From Candidatus Aminicenantota bacterium (lineage in GTDB: Bacteria; Acidobacteriota; Aminicenantia; Aminicenantales; Aminicenantaceae), in assembly GCA_023135995.1 (NCBI GenBank), contig JAGLRY010000301.1:1-16340 (forward strand): DNA of 16,340 bases, read 5' to 3'. A program made the translations under genes and the position numbers. The notes beneath the pieces are model-generated. The model ran no database searches and had not been told where the DNA came from. It saw only the letters and a list, made by a program, of their open reading frames with translations. This document shows positions 1-7,874 of this stretch, piece after piece (positions within the stretch are counted from its first letter, which is position 1; each line of letters begins with the position of its first letter).

Positions 1-98
1 CCGGAAAAACATCGTAAAGTTCTGATATTGATATATTTGTAATAAGGATTGACATTTTTTATGAATAATTCAGGCTACTTTATACAAAGGAGAATAGA
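1..98. other. Left-edge intergenic region upstream of the S9 peptidase
   Basis: AT-rich non-coding sequence at the window edge. It holds an inverted copy of the dispersed repeat (44-76), in which the usual TCGACA has become TTGACA (49-54), a perfect -35 hexamer. I could not find a convincing -10 at 16-18 bp from it; TACTTT at 76-81 is 21 bp away, so no promoter is called. A good Shine-Dalgarno AAGGAG lies at 87-92, 6 nt before the ATG at 99. No gene is visible. Confidence 0.6.
44..76 (-). repeat. Dispersed intergenic repeat, copy A
   Basis: Read on the minus strand, this 33-bp stretch matches the right-edge copy (16134-16166) at 29 of 33 positions. It has the left core CCTGAATTATTCA and the right core AAAAAATGTC. 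It lies just upstream of the peptidase and is outside coding sequence. No partner half was found within the window to its left. Confidence 0.75.
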
Positions 99-2207
99 AT
101 GAGACAGAAACTATCTGCTTTAAACAAATGGATGTGTGTGCTTTTGCTTATTGGCGTATTTGCTCTTTCGCTTCCTTTAGGAGCAGATTCATTCACCCTC
201 AAGGACATTATGAGTTTTGCATTCCCCTCCCATTTAATCGTGTCCCCCATGGGCGACCGCATCGCTTGGGTTTTTAACCAGGAAGGCCAGCGAAACATTT
301 GGGTGGCTGAAGGGCCGGATTATAAGGCACGTTTGCTGACCCAATACACACAGGATGATGGACAGGAGTTGGGCGGTCTTGCGTTCAATTTTGATGGCAC
401 GCTTATCGTTTACGTCAAAGGAGGCAATACGAATCGGGCTGGTGAATACCCCAATCCGACATCCAATCCCGATGGTGTCGAACAAGCTGTTTGGGCTGTT
501 AAATTTGAAGGAGGTGATCCCTGGCTGTTAAGCGCGGGACGGAATCCGGTAACATCTCCAATCGATAACAAAATTATCTTTAACTCTAGAAGAGGCATCC
601 ATGTGGCGAACATCGCTGAACAGTCCAAATCAAAAGTTCTGTTTAAGGCACGAGGAAGGAACGGTTCTCAAGTTTTTTCCCCAGATGGGTCAAAACTTGC
701 GTTTGCCAGTTCCAGGGAAGATCACAGTTTTATCGGAATTTACGACTTCTCCAATCACACGATCAGCTGGATTTCTCCATCTGTGGATATGGATGGATAT
801 CCAGTTTGGTCTCCATGCGGAAAATATATTGCATTTATCCGTTTTCCCGGGAAAGCCGCACTATCTTTCGGAAGGGGAGGTAGGCCCTTCTCCATTTGGG
901 TGTCAGACATCGCAAAGGGAACAGCCACAAAAATCTGGCAGTGCCCCAATGATACTGGAGGTTTTGCCCAATACTACCCAGCAGAGACCTTGAGATGGGC
1001 TGCTGACGGACATCTTGTCTTTTATTCGGAGCACGAACACTGGATGAATCTTTATTCTCTGGCGCTGAAGGACAAAAAAGCCGTCTGCCTGAGTCATGGA
1101 GAGCACGAAGTCGAAAACAGCTTCCTTTCTAAGGACGGAAAAACGGTTATTTACAACTCCAATTCTGGAGACATTGACCGTAGACATCTTTGGCAAGTAC
1201 CGGTCACTGGCGGCAAGGCCACTCTTCTAACTTCAGGAAAGGGGCTCGAATGGTCGCCCCGCTTGACTTCCGAAAGCAGTGATCTTGTATTCTTGAGCTC
1301 CACCGCTTTTCAGCCCGCTGCCCCTGCAATCATGAAAAAAAGCGGAGAAGAGAGGCGACTCATCGCGCCAGAGGCCATTCCCGAGACTTTTCCGCTCAAA
1401 GATCTGATAGAACCCGAACAGGTCGTGATCAAAGCCCCAGATGGACTCAAAATCCACTGCCAGCTGTTTCTTCCTAAAAACGCAAAATCCGGAGATAAGC
1501 GTCCTGCAGTAATATTCATGCATGGCGGTCCGATCCGACAGATGATGCTTGGATGGCACATGCGTGGCTACTACCACAATGCTTATGCCATGAATCAATA
1601 TCTTGCGAACAAAGGCTATGTGGTCCTTTCTGTGAACTACCGTGCGGGCATCGGATATGGTTATGCATTCCGGACGGCACCGAACCAAGGTCCCCGTGGA
1701 GCCTTAGAATACCAGGATATCGTTGCGGCCGGCCGGTATCTTCAAAACCGGCCGGAGGTCAACCCAAACATAGTCGGTCTTTGGGGAGGGTCCTATGGGG
1801 GATTGCTGACTGCAATGGGTCTGGCCCGTGATTCTGAATTATTTGCTGCCGGGGTTGACCTGCACGGCGTGCACGACTGGTCTATGCGTGCCCGCAGGCG
1901 CAATGGCGGAGGATGGGATATTCAGGGTGAAGACTTGATGAGTGTGGCCTACCAATCCTCTCCTGTGGCGGATGTGGATTTTTGGACCTCACCTGTACTT
2001 TTTGTTCATGGCGATGATGACAGGAACGTGGATTTTATCCAGACAACGGATTTAGTCCTGCGTCTGAGAAATCTTAACAAAGCACATGTTGAACTGCTCA
2101 TCATTCCAGATGAAGTCCACGGATTTTTAAGGCACCACAATTGGTTGAGAGTTTACAAAGCCTCTGAAGACTTTTTCGACCGGTTTCTTCGATCCAGCAA
2201 GCAGTAA
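99..2207 (+). CDS. Exported S9-family (prolyl oligopeptidase-like) serine peptidase
   Basis: A 702-residue protein with a signal peptide (basic start, hydrophobic stretch about 12-27, likely cleavage after Ala29 in LPLGA), so it probably acts outside the cytoplasm. Residues about 40-430 form the N-terminal beta-propeller, with repeated phrases of the type SPDGSKLAFAS and SPCGKYIAF. The C-terminal alpha/beta-hydrolase domain (about 450-700) has the nucleophile in GGSYGG (Ser565), the acid in HGDDDRNV (probably Asp641) and the base in DEVHGF (His674). Members of this family cleave short peptides, often as dipeptidyl- or acylaminoacyl-peptidases; the exact specificity cannot be read here. The start is supported by AAGGAG 6 nt upstream and by the signal peptide. 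It is convergent with dapF, 9 bp from its stop. A role in peptide scavenging is inferred. Confidence 0.93.
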   Translation: MRQKLSALNKWMCVLLLIGVFALSLPLGADSFTLKDIMSFAFPSHLIVSPMGDRIAWVFNQEGQRNIWVAEGPDYKARLLTQYTQDDGQELGGLAFNFDGTLIVYVKGGNTNRAGEYPNPTSNPDGVEQAVWAVKFEGGDPWLLSAGRNPVTSPIDNKIIFNSRRGIHVANIAEQSKSKVLFKARGRNGSQVFSPDGSKLAFASSREDHSFIGIYDFSNHTISWISPSVDMDGYPVWSPCGKYIAFIRFPGKAALSFGRGGRPFSIWVSDIAKGTATKIWQCPNDTGGFAQYYPAETLRWAADGHLVFYSEHEHWMNLYSLALKDKKAVCLSHGEHEVENSFLSKDGKTVIYNSNSGDIDRRHLWQVPVTGGKATLLTSGKGLEWSPRLTSESSDLVFLSSTAFQPAAPAIMKKSGEERRLIAPEAIPETFPLKDLIEPEQVVIKAPDGLKIHCQLFLPKNAKSGDKRPAVIFMHGGPIRQMMLGWHMRGYYHNAYAMNQYLANKGYVVLSVNYRAGIGYGYAFRTAPNQGPRGALEYQDIVAAGRYLQNRPEVNPNIVGLWGGSYGGLLTAMGLARDSELFAAGVDLHGVHDWSMRARRRNGGGWDIQGEDLMSVAYQSSPVADVDFWTSPVLFVHGDDDRNVDFIQTTDLVLRLRNLNKAHVELLIIPDEVHGFLRHHNWLRVYKASEDFFDRFLRSSKQ

Positions 2208-2216
2208 GTCGTTAGA

Positions 2217-3008
2217 TCACAAAAAGGCTTTGAGTTCGGCTTCAAAAATAATAGAGGCTGTCCCCGTGAGAAAGACCGAGTGGCGAATATCCTCCCAATC
2301 GACTTTAAGCTCTCCGCCAGAAGTCCGGACATCAACAGGATGAGGGATCCCCTTTCTCACATGAGCCAAAATAGCAGAGGCTGTAGACCCGGTCCCACAA
2401 GAGAGGGTCTCGTTCTCAACCCCTCGTTCGTAGGTCCGAACTTGTATGGTGCGTGTACCGATCTTTTGGACAAAGTTGACATTCGTCCTGTTTTCAAACA
2501 GCGGATGATAAGAATACTTCCGTCCGACACAAACAACGTCGATTGATTCGATCGCTTCGGTAAAGAGAATGAGGTGGGGGACACCCAGGACGATAAACCC
2601 TCCTTCCTCCAAGCCCTCTTCTGTGACAATCCCCAGTTTGTCTTGGATCATGCTGGGAGGAGAGATCCTCAATTTGACATTTTCTCCAGATACCCAGGCT
2701 TCATGGATCTCCTCTTCGATCTCAAAGGTCAAATGAGGAGGAGCGATTTTCTGAGACACCGCATAATAGCAGAGCGAACGAGCCCCATTGCCGCACATCT
2801 CCGCAGGACTCCCATCCGCATTGATATGGCGGTACTTTAAATCTGCTCGGTCACTCTCTTCAAGCAGTATGACACCATCAGCGCCCACGCCCAGTCTGCG
2901 TTGACAGATCTTACGAAAGAAATTTTTCTTTTCAGGCGAGAATTTCCTGTCCCTGTTGTCAATAAGGATAAAGTCATTCCCTGTTGCTGACATCTTTACA
3001 AACTTCAT
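2217..3008 (-). CDS. dapF: Diaminopimelate epimerase
   Basis: Interconverts LL- and meso-diaminopimelate in the lysine and peptidoglycan pathway, in the cytoplasm. From the ATG at 3008 the protein has 263 residues, near the family norm, and opens with MKFVKMSATGNDF, the expected N-terminus. The two catalytic cysteines are visible: Cys72 in AEMCGNGAR and Cys204 in TLSCGTGSTA; the substrate-binding Asn11 in GNDF is also present. An in-frame ATG at 3023 would add MNNSV, but those codons come from a dispersed repeat, so 3008 is preferred. Neither start has a good Shine-Dalgarno site; AATAAT lies 6 nt before the 3008 ATG, but I found no matching -35. It stands alone on the minus strand, convergent with the peptidase gene. 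Confidence 0.95.
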   Translation of the reverse strand: MKFVKMSATGNDFILIDNRDRKFSPEKKNFFRKICQRRLGVGADGVILLEESDRADLKYRHINADGSPAEMCGNGARSLCYYAVSQKIAPPHLTFEIEEEIHEAWVSGENVKLRISPPSMIQDKLGIVTEEGLEEGGFIVLGVPHLILFTEAIESIDVVCVGRKYSYHPLFENRTNVNFVQKIGTRTIQVRTYERGVENETLSCGTGSTASAILAHVRKGIPHPVDVRTSGGELKVDWEDIRHSVFLTGTASIIFEAELKAFL

Positions 3009-3040
3009 TACTGAATTATTCATAAAAGCTGCCGATACCT
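3008..3040 (+). repeat. Dispersed intergenic repeat, copy B (at the dapF start)
   Basis: About 25 of 33 positions match the right-edge copy. The left core CTGAATTATTCATAAAA is kept and the right part has changed to GCTGCCGATACC. It overlaps the dapF start codon region. The eight bases TGCCGATA (3030-3037) recur inverted as TATCGGCA at 3066-3073, making a perfect 8-bp inverted repeat with a 28-nt spacer. Confidence 0.65.
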
Positions 3041-3139
3041 ACCTTATAAAGATTTCCATTCATATTATCGGCATCTTTATGTTAATATCCGCATTTTAAC
3101 ATGGTTCTTTCTGATATCAAGAATATCTTTGTTACGGTG

Positions 3140-3168
3140 TGGACAATTTTTGAGTAAAGAGGAATAAT
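3140..3168 (+). promoter_or_regulatory. Promoter of the NSS transporter gene
   Basis: TGGACA (3140-3145) and AATAAT (3163-3168) are separated by 17 bp, each 5 of 6 against the sigma-70 consensus. Transcription should begin near 3175, only about 5 nt before the ATG at 3180. No Shine-Dalgarno site lies at a normal distance; AGAGG at 3158-3162 is 17 nt from the ATG and sits in the spacer. Confidence 0.55.
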
Positions 3169-3179
3169 AATCAAAAAAA

Positions 3180-4538
3180 ATGGCTCCATCAAAAAACGTG
3201 GAGGAGATAGAGAGAGAAACATTCTCCTCTTTTTTCGGTCAGCTCATGACCATGATCGGCGTGGCCGTAGGACTAGGAGCTGTCTGGCGATTTCCCTATA
3301 TGGTCGGGAGGTTCGGAGGATCGGCCTTTGTCCTGTTCTACATCTTCATCGTTCTTTTTATCGGGATCCCAGCGTTGATGTGTGAGTGGACACTGGGACG
3401 CCACACGAAAAGAGGGACTCTGGGTGCTTTTGAAAGGGGAGGATTACCGGGCGGAAAAATCGTAGGAGCGTTCTTATTTGGCATCGTGTTTTTTGCCACA
3501 GGATATTATTCCAACGCATTGGGATGGGTCGGATTTTTTGCTCTGTCCGAGGTTGTCAATGCTCTTGGCCTATCATTCGATGCCTCTTCGATCCTGCCCC
3601 CTCAGGAAGGATTCAACCTCACCTCCTTTCTCCTTCAGCTTCTGATGACTTTTTCTGTCATTTTCACATGTGGATATGTCTTGTTAAAAGGTTTACGGCA
3701 GGGGATCGAAAAGATCAGCAAATGGATCGTTCCGGGTCTTTTCACCATCTTGATCATTTTGATATTTCGGTCAGTCACCCTTGAGGGTGCAAATCAAGGG
3801 ATCAATTGGTTCATCGGGAGGTTCGCGATCAGTGAATTGACTCCCTCGGTCATGGCAGCAGCTCTAGGTATGGCCTTCTTCTCCATGTCGTTAGGTGGCA
3901 CCTTCATGGTCATTTATGGGTCTTATCTCCACAGCAATGCGAACATTCCGAAGAATGCTTTGTTGACCGGTGTCGGAGCCTCTCTTGCTGGAATATTAGC
4001 GGGTTTTGCAATATTCCCTGCAGTTTTTGCTTTTGCACTGGAACCCAGTTCAGGTCCTGACCTCATTTTCTCAACTCTTCCTCAGACATTTTCCAGGATG
4101 CCCCTGGGATGGTTGTTTGGCTTTCTTTTTTTCTTCGGATTATTTGGTGCAGCGTTCCTCTCGGATGTGGCTGCTTTTGAAGTGCTCGTCAGAGGGATCA
4201 CAGATAACTCACGAGTGGAAAGGAAAAAAGCCGTGCGTATTATCTGCGCTATCGTCTTTGTTCTGGCCATTCCTCCTATGATCAACTTTAAGGTCTTTAT
4301 CCCATGGGACCTGGCCTTTGGCTCAGGAATGCAGGCTTTGGGATCCCTTCTTGCTGTTGTCACAGCAGTCTGGTTCATACGAAGGTCCAACGCTCTGAAG
4401 GAATTATCTGAGGGGATGGCCAAGCCTTTCCCTGTATTTCTCTATTGGTGGATGAGGATTGCTGTTCCCACTGCGATACTATTTGTGGGAATCAGCTGGA
4501 TCCTTGAATCTCTCTTCCATATCAGGATATTCGGCTAA
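3180..4538 (+). CDS. Neurotransmitter:sodium symporter (NSS/SNF) family transporter
   Basis: A 452-residue membrane protein with roughly 11 hydrophobic segments, typical for bacterial NSS proteins, which usually co-transport amino acids with sodium. TM1 carries the family signature GLGAVWRFPY (31-40), followed by GGSAF and PALMCEWTLGR. The TM6 unwound region is FFSMSLGGTF (233-242) and TM7 ends IFPAVFAF (278-285). By eye against LeuT, two Na1 ligands look lost: Asn27 is Ala34, and the Asn/Asp of TM7 (LeuT Asn286) is Ala267. In TM8 LeuT Thr354 is Leu while Ser355 is kept (FLSDV). The ion may therefore differ or only one sodium may be used; this is inference. The ATG is the first possible in this frame after a stop at 3168-3170. 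The substrate is unknown. It ends 1 bp from the convergent yraN stop. Confidence 0.9.
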   Translation: MAPSKNVEEIERETFSSFFGQLMTMIGVAVGLGAVWRFPYMVGRFGGSAFVLFYIFIVLFIGIPALMCEWTLGRHTKRGTLGAFERGGLPGGKIVGAFLFGIVFFATGYYSNALGWVGFFALSEVVNALGLSFDASSILPPQEGFNLTSFLLQLLMTFSVIFTCGYVLLKGLRQGIEKISKWIVPGLFTILIILIFRSVTLEGANQGINWFIGRFAISELTPSVMAAALGMAFFSMSLGGTFMVIYGSYLHSNANIPKNALLTGVGASLAGILAGFAIFPAVFAFALEPSSGPDLIFSTLPQTFSRMPLGWLFGFLFFFGLFGAAFLSDVAAFEVLVRGITDNSRVERKKAVRIICAIVFVLAIPPMINFKVFIPWDLAFGSGMQALGSLLAVVTAVWFIRRSNALKELSEGMAKPFPVFLYWWMRIAVPTAILFVGISWILESLFHIRIFG

Positions 4539-4539
4539 C

Positions 4540-4920
4540 TCAAAAGGCGTCTGAGATATGTTTGACGGTGTAGCCTTCGAGATCATCAAAGGTCAGTGAT
4601 AACACGTCGAATCGACATTCCACATCCTGGATGTCTCTGCGCAAAAGATATCCTTGGGCGACTTTCCGCAGCTGTTTCCTTTTGGCGGGAGTGATGGATT
4701 CTTCGGGCTGGCTGAACTTGACACTTTTTCGCGTCTTCACCTCAACAAAAACGAGTGTTCCGCAATCATAGGCAATGATATCGATCTCGCCTCTTAAAAA
4801 CCGGAATCCTTTTTCAACGATCTTGTATTTCTTTGCTTTGAGATATTCGAGGGCAACGCTCTCACCTGACCTTCCCAGTTTATGGGCGAGAACTTTTTTT
4901 GCTTTTTTCAAACCTGTCAT
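4540..4920 (-). CDS. yraN: YraN/UPF0102 family protein (nuclease-like fold)
   Basis: A 126-residue member of UPF0102, a family with a PD-(D/E)XK nuclease-like fold and no firmly settled role. The hallmarks are visible: GESVALEYL near the start (Glu20), RGEIDIIA (Asp47) and LVFVEVKTR (Glu60, Lys62), which together are the expected acidic and lysine cluster. I chose the ATG at 4920 because it overlaps the cysS stop codon as ATGA (4920-4917), the usual sign of translational coupling. A longer reading from a TTG at 4941 would add seven residues. It is the second gene of a cysS-yraN transcription unit. Confidence 0.9.
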   Translation of the reverse strand: MTGLKKAKKVLAHKLGRSGESVALEYLKAKKYKIVEKGFRFLRGEIDIIAYDCGTLVFVEVKTRKSVKFSQPEESITPAKRKQLRKVAQGYLLRRDIQDVECRFDVLSLTFDDLEGYTVKHISDAF

Positions 4921-6320
4921 TTGCGTTGAATGCGCTTCCAACGAGTGCCGTCTTTGGTGTCCTCCAGGAGGATGCCTTCCTCGACAAGTTCCTGGCGGAT
5001 CTTATCGGCCAACGCAAAGTCTTTCTCAATTCGTGCCTTTTCTCTCGCTTGGATCTTCTGAACAATATCCAGCGGCAGGTCGCTCTCATTTTTGTCTTGG
5101 AGGATTCCTAAGACGTCATCTACAGACCGGAGTGCCGAAAGCAAATTCATCGCATCCCCTTGGTGGATAGTCCCCTGCGATAATAGGATATGGCCCTTCT
5201 TGATGGCCTCAAAAACGGCTGTTAGGGATACGGACATATTCAGATCATCACTCAGCCCCATGGAAAAGGTCTGTTTCATGTCATCAATCAGTTCAACCAC
5301 GCTCTTTTTTTCACCCGCAGGGAATTGTGAATTCTCCAGCTCATAGACGAAATCCCTGATCCTGCGCAAGGACGCGTGGGCTTGATCTAATGCGTCGCAT
5401 GTAAAGTTGAGTATCTTCCGGTAGTGGGTTGAGAGTAACAGCAGGCGGATGGCCATGGGATCGACTTTGCGTTTTTCGATGAGTTCCCTGAGAGTGATCG
5501 TATTCCCCATGGACTTGGACATTTTTTCTCCGTCCCTGATAAGGTGCTGACAGTGCAGCCAGGTATTGACGAATTTTTTCCCGTTGTAAGCTTCGGATTG
5601 AGCGATTTCATTCTCATGATGAGGGAAGATGTTGTCCACCCCCCCACAGTGGATATCGAACGTTTCTCCCAAGTATTTTGTGCTCATGACTGAACACTCG
5701 ATATGCCATCCCGGCCGTCCCAGTCCCAGCACTGTATCCCAGGCAGGCTCTCCCTCTTTCCGGGCTTTCCAGAGAGCAAAATCGTGAACACTCTCTTTTT
5801 CGTATTCATCCGAATCTATACGTACGCCCACCTTCCGGCCACTCAGATCGATCTTGGACAGCTGGCCGTAGTTTTTAAATTTGGCTATGCTGAAATAGTA
5901 GCTACCATCCTTCTCATAGGCATATCCCTTTTCGTGTAGACCCTTCACCATTTGCGCCATTTTCTGGACGTGTTCCGTCGCCCGAGGATAAAAATCCGCC
6001 CTGTCAATGTTCAGGGCATCAATATCACTAAAAAAAGCTTCTGTAAAATCTTTGGTGTACTCTTGAAGTGAGATTCCCCGTTCCACAGCTCCCTTAATCG
6101 TCTTGTCATCCACATCGGTAATGTTCATAACATGAGTTACCTTGAATCCCATGAACTTGAGAAACCGCTTCAGAAGGTCCTCAAACATGTAGGCGCGGTA
6201 ATTTCCGATATGTGGATAGTCGTAGACCGTTGGGCCACAAGTGTACAGTTTCACTTCCCCTGGCGTTATGGGTTTGAAAGGCTCGATCTTGCCGCTGAGA
6301 GTGTTAAAAAATCGTATCAT
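4917..6320 (-). CDS. cysS: Cysteine--tRNA ligase
   Basis: Charges tRNA-Cys with cysteine in the cytoplasm. The 467-residue length is normal for bacterial CysRS. The class I signatures are intact: PHIGN (36-40) and KMSKS (266-270). The zinc ligands expected in CysRS are present as Cys28 (YTCGPTVY), Cys209 (WHIECS), His234 and Glu238 (FPHHENE). The C-terminal anticodon-binding region is complete. The ATG at 6320 fits the family N-terminus (MIRFFNTLSG). No Shine-Dalgarno site is seen; instead a strong promoter ends 6 nt before the ATG, which predicts a leaderless transcript. yraN follows with a 4-bp overlap. Confidence 0.97.
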   Translation of the reverse strand: MIRFFNTLSGKIEPFKPITPGEVKLYTCGPTVYDYPHIGNYRAYMFEDLLKRFLKFMGFKVTHVMNITDVDDKTIKGAVERGISLQEYTKDFTEAFFSDIDALNIDRADFYPRATEHVQKMAQMVKGLHEKGYAYEKDGSYYFSIAKFKNYGQLSKIDLSGRKVGVRIDSDEYEKESVHDFALWKARKEGEPAWDTVLGLGRPGWHIECSVMSTKYLGETFDIHCGGVDNIFPHHENEIAQSEAYNGKKFVNTWLHCQHLIRDGEKMSKSMGNTITLRELIEKRKVDPMAIRLLLLSTHYRKILNFTCDALDQAHASLRRIRDFVYELENSQFPAGEKKSVVELIDDMKQTFSMGLSDDLNMSVSLTAVFEAIKKGHILLSQGTIHQGDAMNLLSALRSVDDVLGILQDKNESDLPLDIVQKIQAREKARIEKDFALADKIRQELVEEGILLEDTKDGTRWKRIQRK

Positions 6321-6326
6321 AGTCCC

Positions 6327-6355
6327 ATTATGAAAATTCTTCCCCTACGAGTCAA
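6327..6355 (-). promoter_or_regulatory. cysS-yraN promoter (predicted leaderless)
   Basis: On the minus strand TTGACT (6355-6350) and CATAAT (6332-6327) are spaced by exactly 17 bp, each 5 of 6 against consensus. Only six bases separate the -10 box from the cysS ATG at 6320, so the predicted first base of the mRNA is the A of the start codon. Confidence 0.65.
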
Positions 6356-6360
6356 TAAAT

Positions 6361-6420
6361 AACCTGAATTATTCATTAAAAATGTCGATACTTATCATAT
6401 CAACTCGTGAATAATCCAGG
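6361..6420. repeat. Inverted-repeat element between cysS and the lysine-ketoglutarate reductase gene (copies C and F)
   Basis: Positions 6361-6393 match the right-edge copy of the dispersed repeat at 31 of 33 positions. The element closes with an inverted half copy: CCTGAATTATTCA (6363-6375) faces TGAATAATCCAGG (6408-6420), 12 of 13 complementary, across 32 bp. It lies in the gap between the two divergent promoters. Confidence 0.75.
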
Positions 6421-6485
6421 ATAAATAGAATATTAAATACATTAGCGACTATTTTTGCTCCAGCCAGATTTTCATAAAGATATGA

Positions 6486-6514
6486 TTGACCAGCAAAAAA
6501 GTTTGTGCCATAAT
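6486..6514 (+). promoter_or_regulatory. Promoter of the saccharopine-pathway operon
   Basis: TTGACC (6486-6491) and CATAAT (6509-6514) are separated by 17 bp. The predicted start near 6521 gives a leader of about 22 nt before the ATG at 6543. The -35 box coincides with an in-frame TTG codon at 6486, which argues against that codon being the translation start. Confidence 0.6.
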
Positions 6515-6542
6515 TTTGAACCTCACAAAAGTGGGACTCAAC

Positions 6543-7871
6543 ATGACAAAGATAATAGGGCTCCGTCGGGAGGACAAAAATCCCTGGGAAAGAAGAGTTT
6601 CCCTCATTCCGACTCATGTCAGGGAGTTGATCCTCCATGAATCCTTGCAGGTGTTGGTCCAAACATCTCCCATCCGTATTTTTCCTGATACCGATTACGA
6701 GCGGGAAGGAGCCCAAGTTGTCGAAACTTTGGAGTCATGTCCCATCATTTTTGCCTTGAAGGAAATTCCCCTGGATTTTTTTGAAAAGGAGAAAGCCTAC
6801 ATATTTTTCTCTCACACCATCAAGGGGCAACCCTCGAATATGCCCATGCTCCAGAAGATCCTAGACCTCGAGTGCACATTGATCGACTACGAAAGGATTG
6901 TTGATGAGAATGGTATGCGGCTCGTCTTTTTTAGCACACAGGCAGGCCAAGCGGGAATGGTCGACACTCTGTGGGCATACGGCCAAAGGTTAAGTCATCT
7001 TGGGATAAAAACCCCTTTCTCCTCGATAAAGCAGGCTATTCAATATCCAAGCCTGATTGCTGCAAAGGAAGAGATCTCCCAAGTGGGTTGGGACATCAAT
7101 AACAAGGGATTGGATCTTTCCGAAGGGCCTCTGATCTGTGGCTTTGCAGGATACGGCCGTGTATCCCTTGGCGCCCAAGAGATATTCGACCTTCTTCCTT
7201 TTGAAGAGATTACGCCCGATAAGATCGAGGAACTTCTGAAGAGTAAAAGCTATTCATCCAGCACGGTTTACAAAGTCATTTTTAAGGAAAATCACATGGT
7301 GGAACACATCTCTTCGGACTCCCCATTTGAGCTTGAAGATTATTATAATAATCCCCAGAAGTATCGATCCGTTTTCGAGAAATATCTGCCCTATCTTTCG
7401 ATCCTGATGAACTGCATCTATTGGACACAGCAATATCCCAGGTTCGTCACCAAAAGCTTTCTTAAACAGCTGTGGACAAAAGAAGACTCTCCAAAATTGA
7501 AGGTCATCGGCGACATCTCCTGTGATGTGGACGGCTCGGTGGAGTGTACCGTGCGTGCCACATCACCGGATAATCCGATATTTGTGTATGACCCGATCAG
7601 GGGAGATGTGAAAGATGGCTATAATGGAAGGGGAGTGGTAGTCATGGCTGTAGATAACCTGCCCGCAGAGATATCGTTGGAATCTTCTGTCTTCTTCAGC
7701 CAGTCGCTCATGCCCCTTGTCAAAGGAATTGCAGAAGCTGATTTTTCAGGTGATTTTGAGGGCAGTAGGTTGCCGGATCCCATAAAGAAAGCAACGATCG
7801 TTTTTCGGGGGAAATTCACTCCCGATTATGAGTACATGAGAGATTTCCTAATCAAGCGAAAGGAGTCATAA
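6543..7871 (+). CDS. Lysine-ketoglutarate reductase (saccharopine dehydrogenase, lysine-forming type)
   Basis: Expected to condense lysine with 2-oxoglutarate to saccharopine using NADPH. The 442-residue protein resembles the N-terminal (LKR) half of the plant and animal bifunctional enzyme. It opens IIGLRREDKNPWERRVSL (4-21), the AlaDH/PNT-like N-terminal signature. It has the nucleotide-binding segment GYGRVSLGAQEIFDLLP (203-219), very like the GxGNVSxGAQ segment of the eukaryotic enzyme, and GDISCDVDGSVE followed by NPIFVYDP in the C-terminal part. I chose the ATG at 6543 because homologs begin there and because the upstream TTG (6486) is part of the promoter. The dehydrogenase gene starts 3 nt after its stop, so the two are co-transcribed. 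Confidence 0.9.
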   Translation: MTKIIGLRREDKNPWERRVSLIPTHVRELILHESLQVLVQTSPIRIFPDTDYEREGAQVVETLESCPIIFALKEIPLDFFEKEKAYIFFSHTIKGQPSNMPMLQKILDLECTLIDYERIVDENGMRLVFFSTQAGQAGMVDTLWAYGQRLSHLGIKTPFSSIKQAIQYPSLIAAKEEISQVGWDINNKGLDLSEGPLICGFAGYGRVSLGAQEIFDLLPFEEITPDKIEELLKSKSYSSSTVYKVIFKENHMVEHISSDSPFELEDYYNNPQKYRSVFEKYLPYLSILMNCIYWTQQYPRFVTKSFLKQLWTKEDSPKLKVIGDISCDVDGSVECTVRATSPDNPIFVYDPIRGDVKDGYNGRGVVVMAVDNLPAEISLESSVFFSQSLMPLVKGIAEADFSGDFEGSRLPDPIKKATIVFRGKFTPDYEYMRDFLIKRKES

Positions 7872-7874
7872 AAA

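Noticed and set aside
55..98. Promoter for the S9 peptidase using TTGACA at 49-54
   Set aside because: No acceptable -10 at 16-18 bp; the nearest candidate TACTTT is 21 bp away.
1233..1688. A 151-codon minus-strand frame inside the S9 peptidase gene
   Set aside because: It is opposite the strongly supported catalytic domain and has no start signal or recognisable product.
4921..4941. TTG start at 4941 adding seven residues to YraN
   Set aside because: The ATG at 4920 overlaps the cysS stop as ATGA and matches the family's usual N-terminus.
6486..6542. Upstream TTG start adding 19 residues to the lysine-ketoglutarate reductase
   Set aside because: The TTG is part of a good -35 box, the -10 lies inside the added codons, and homologs begin at the ATG at 6543.
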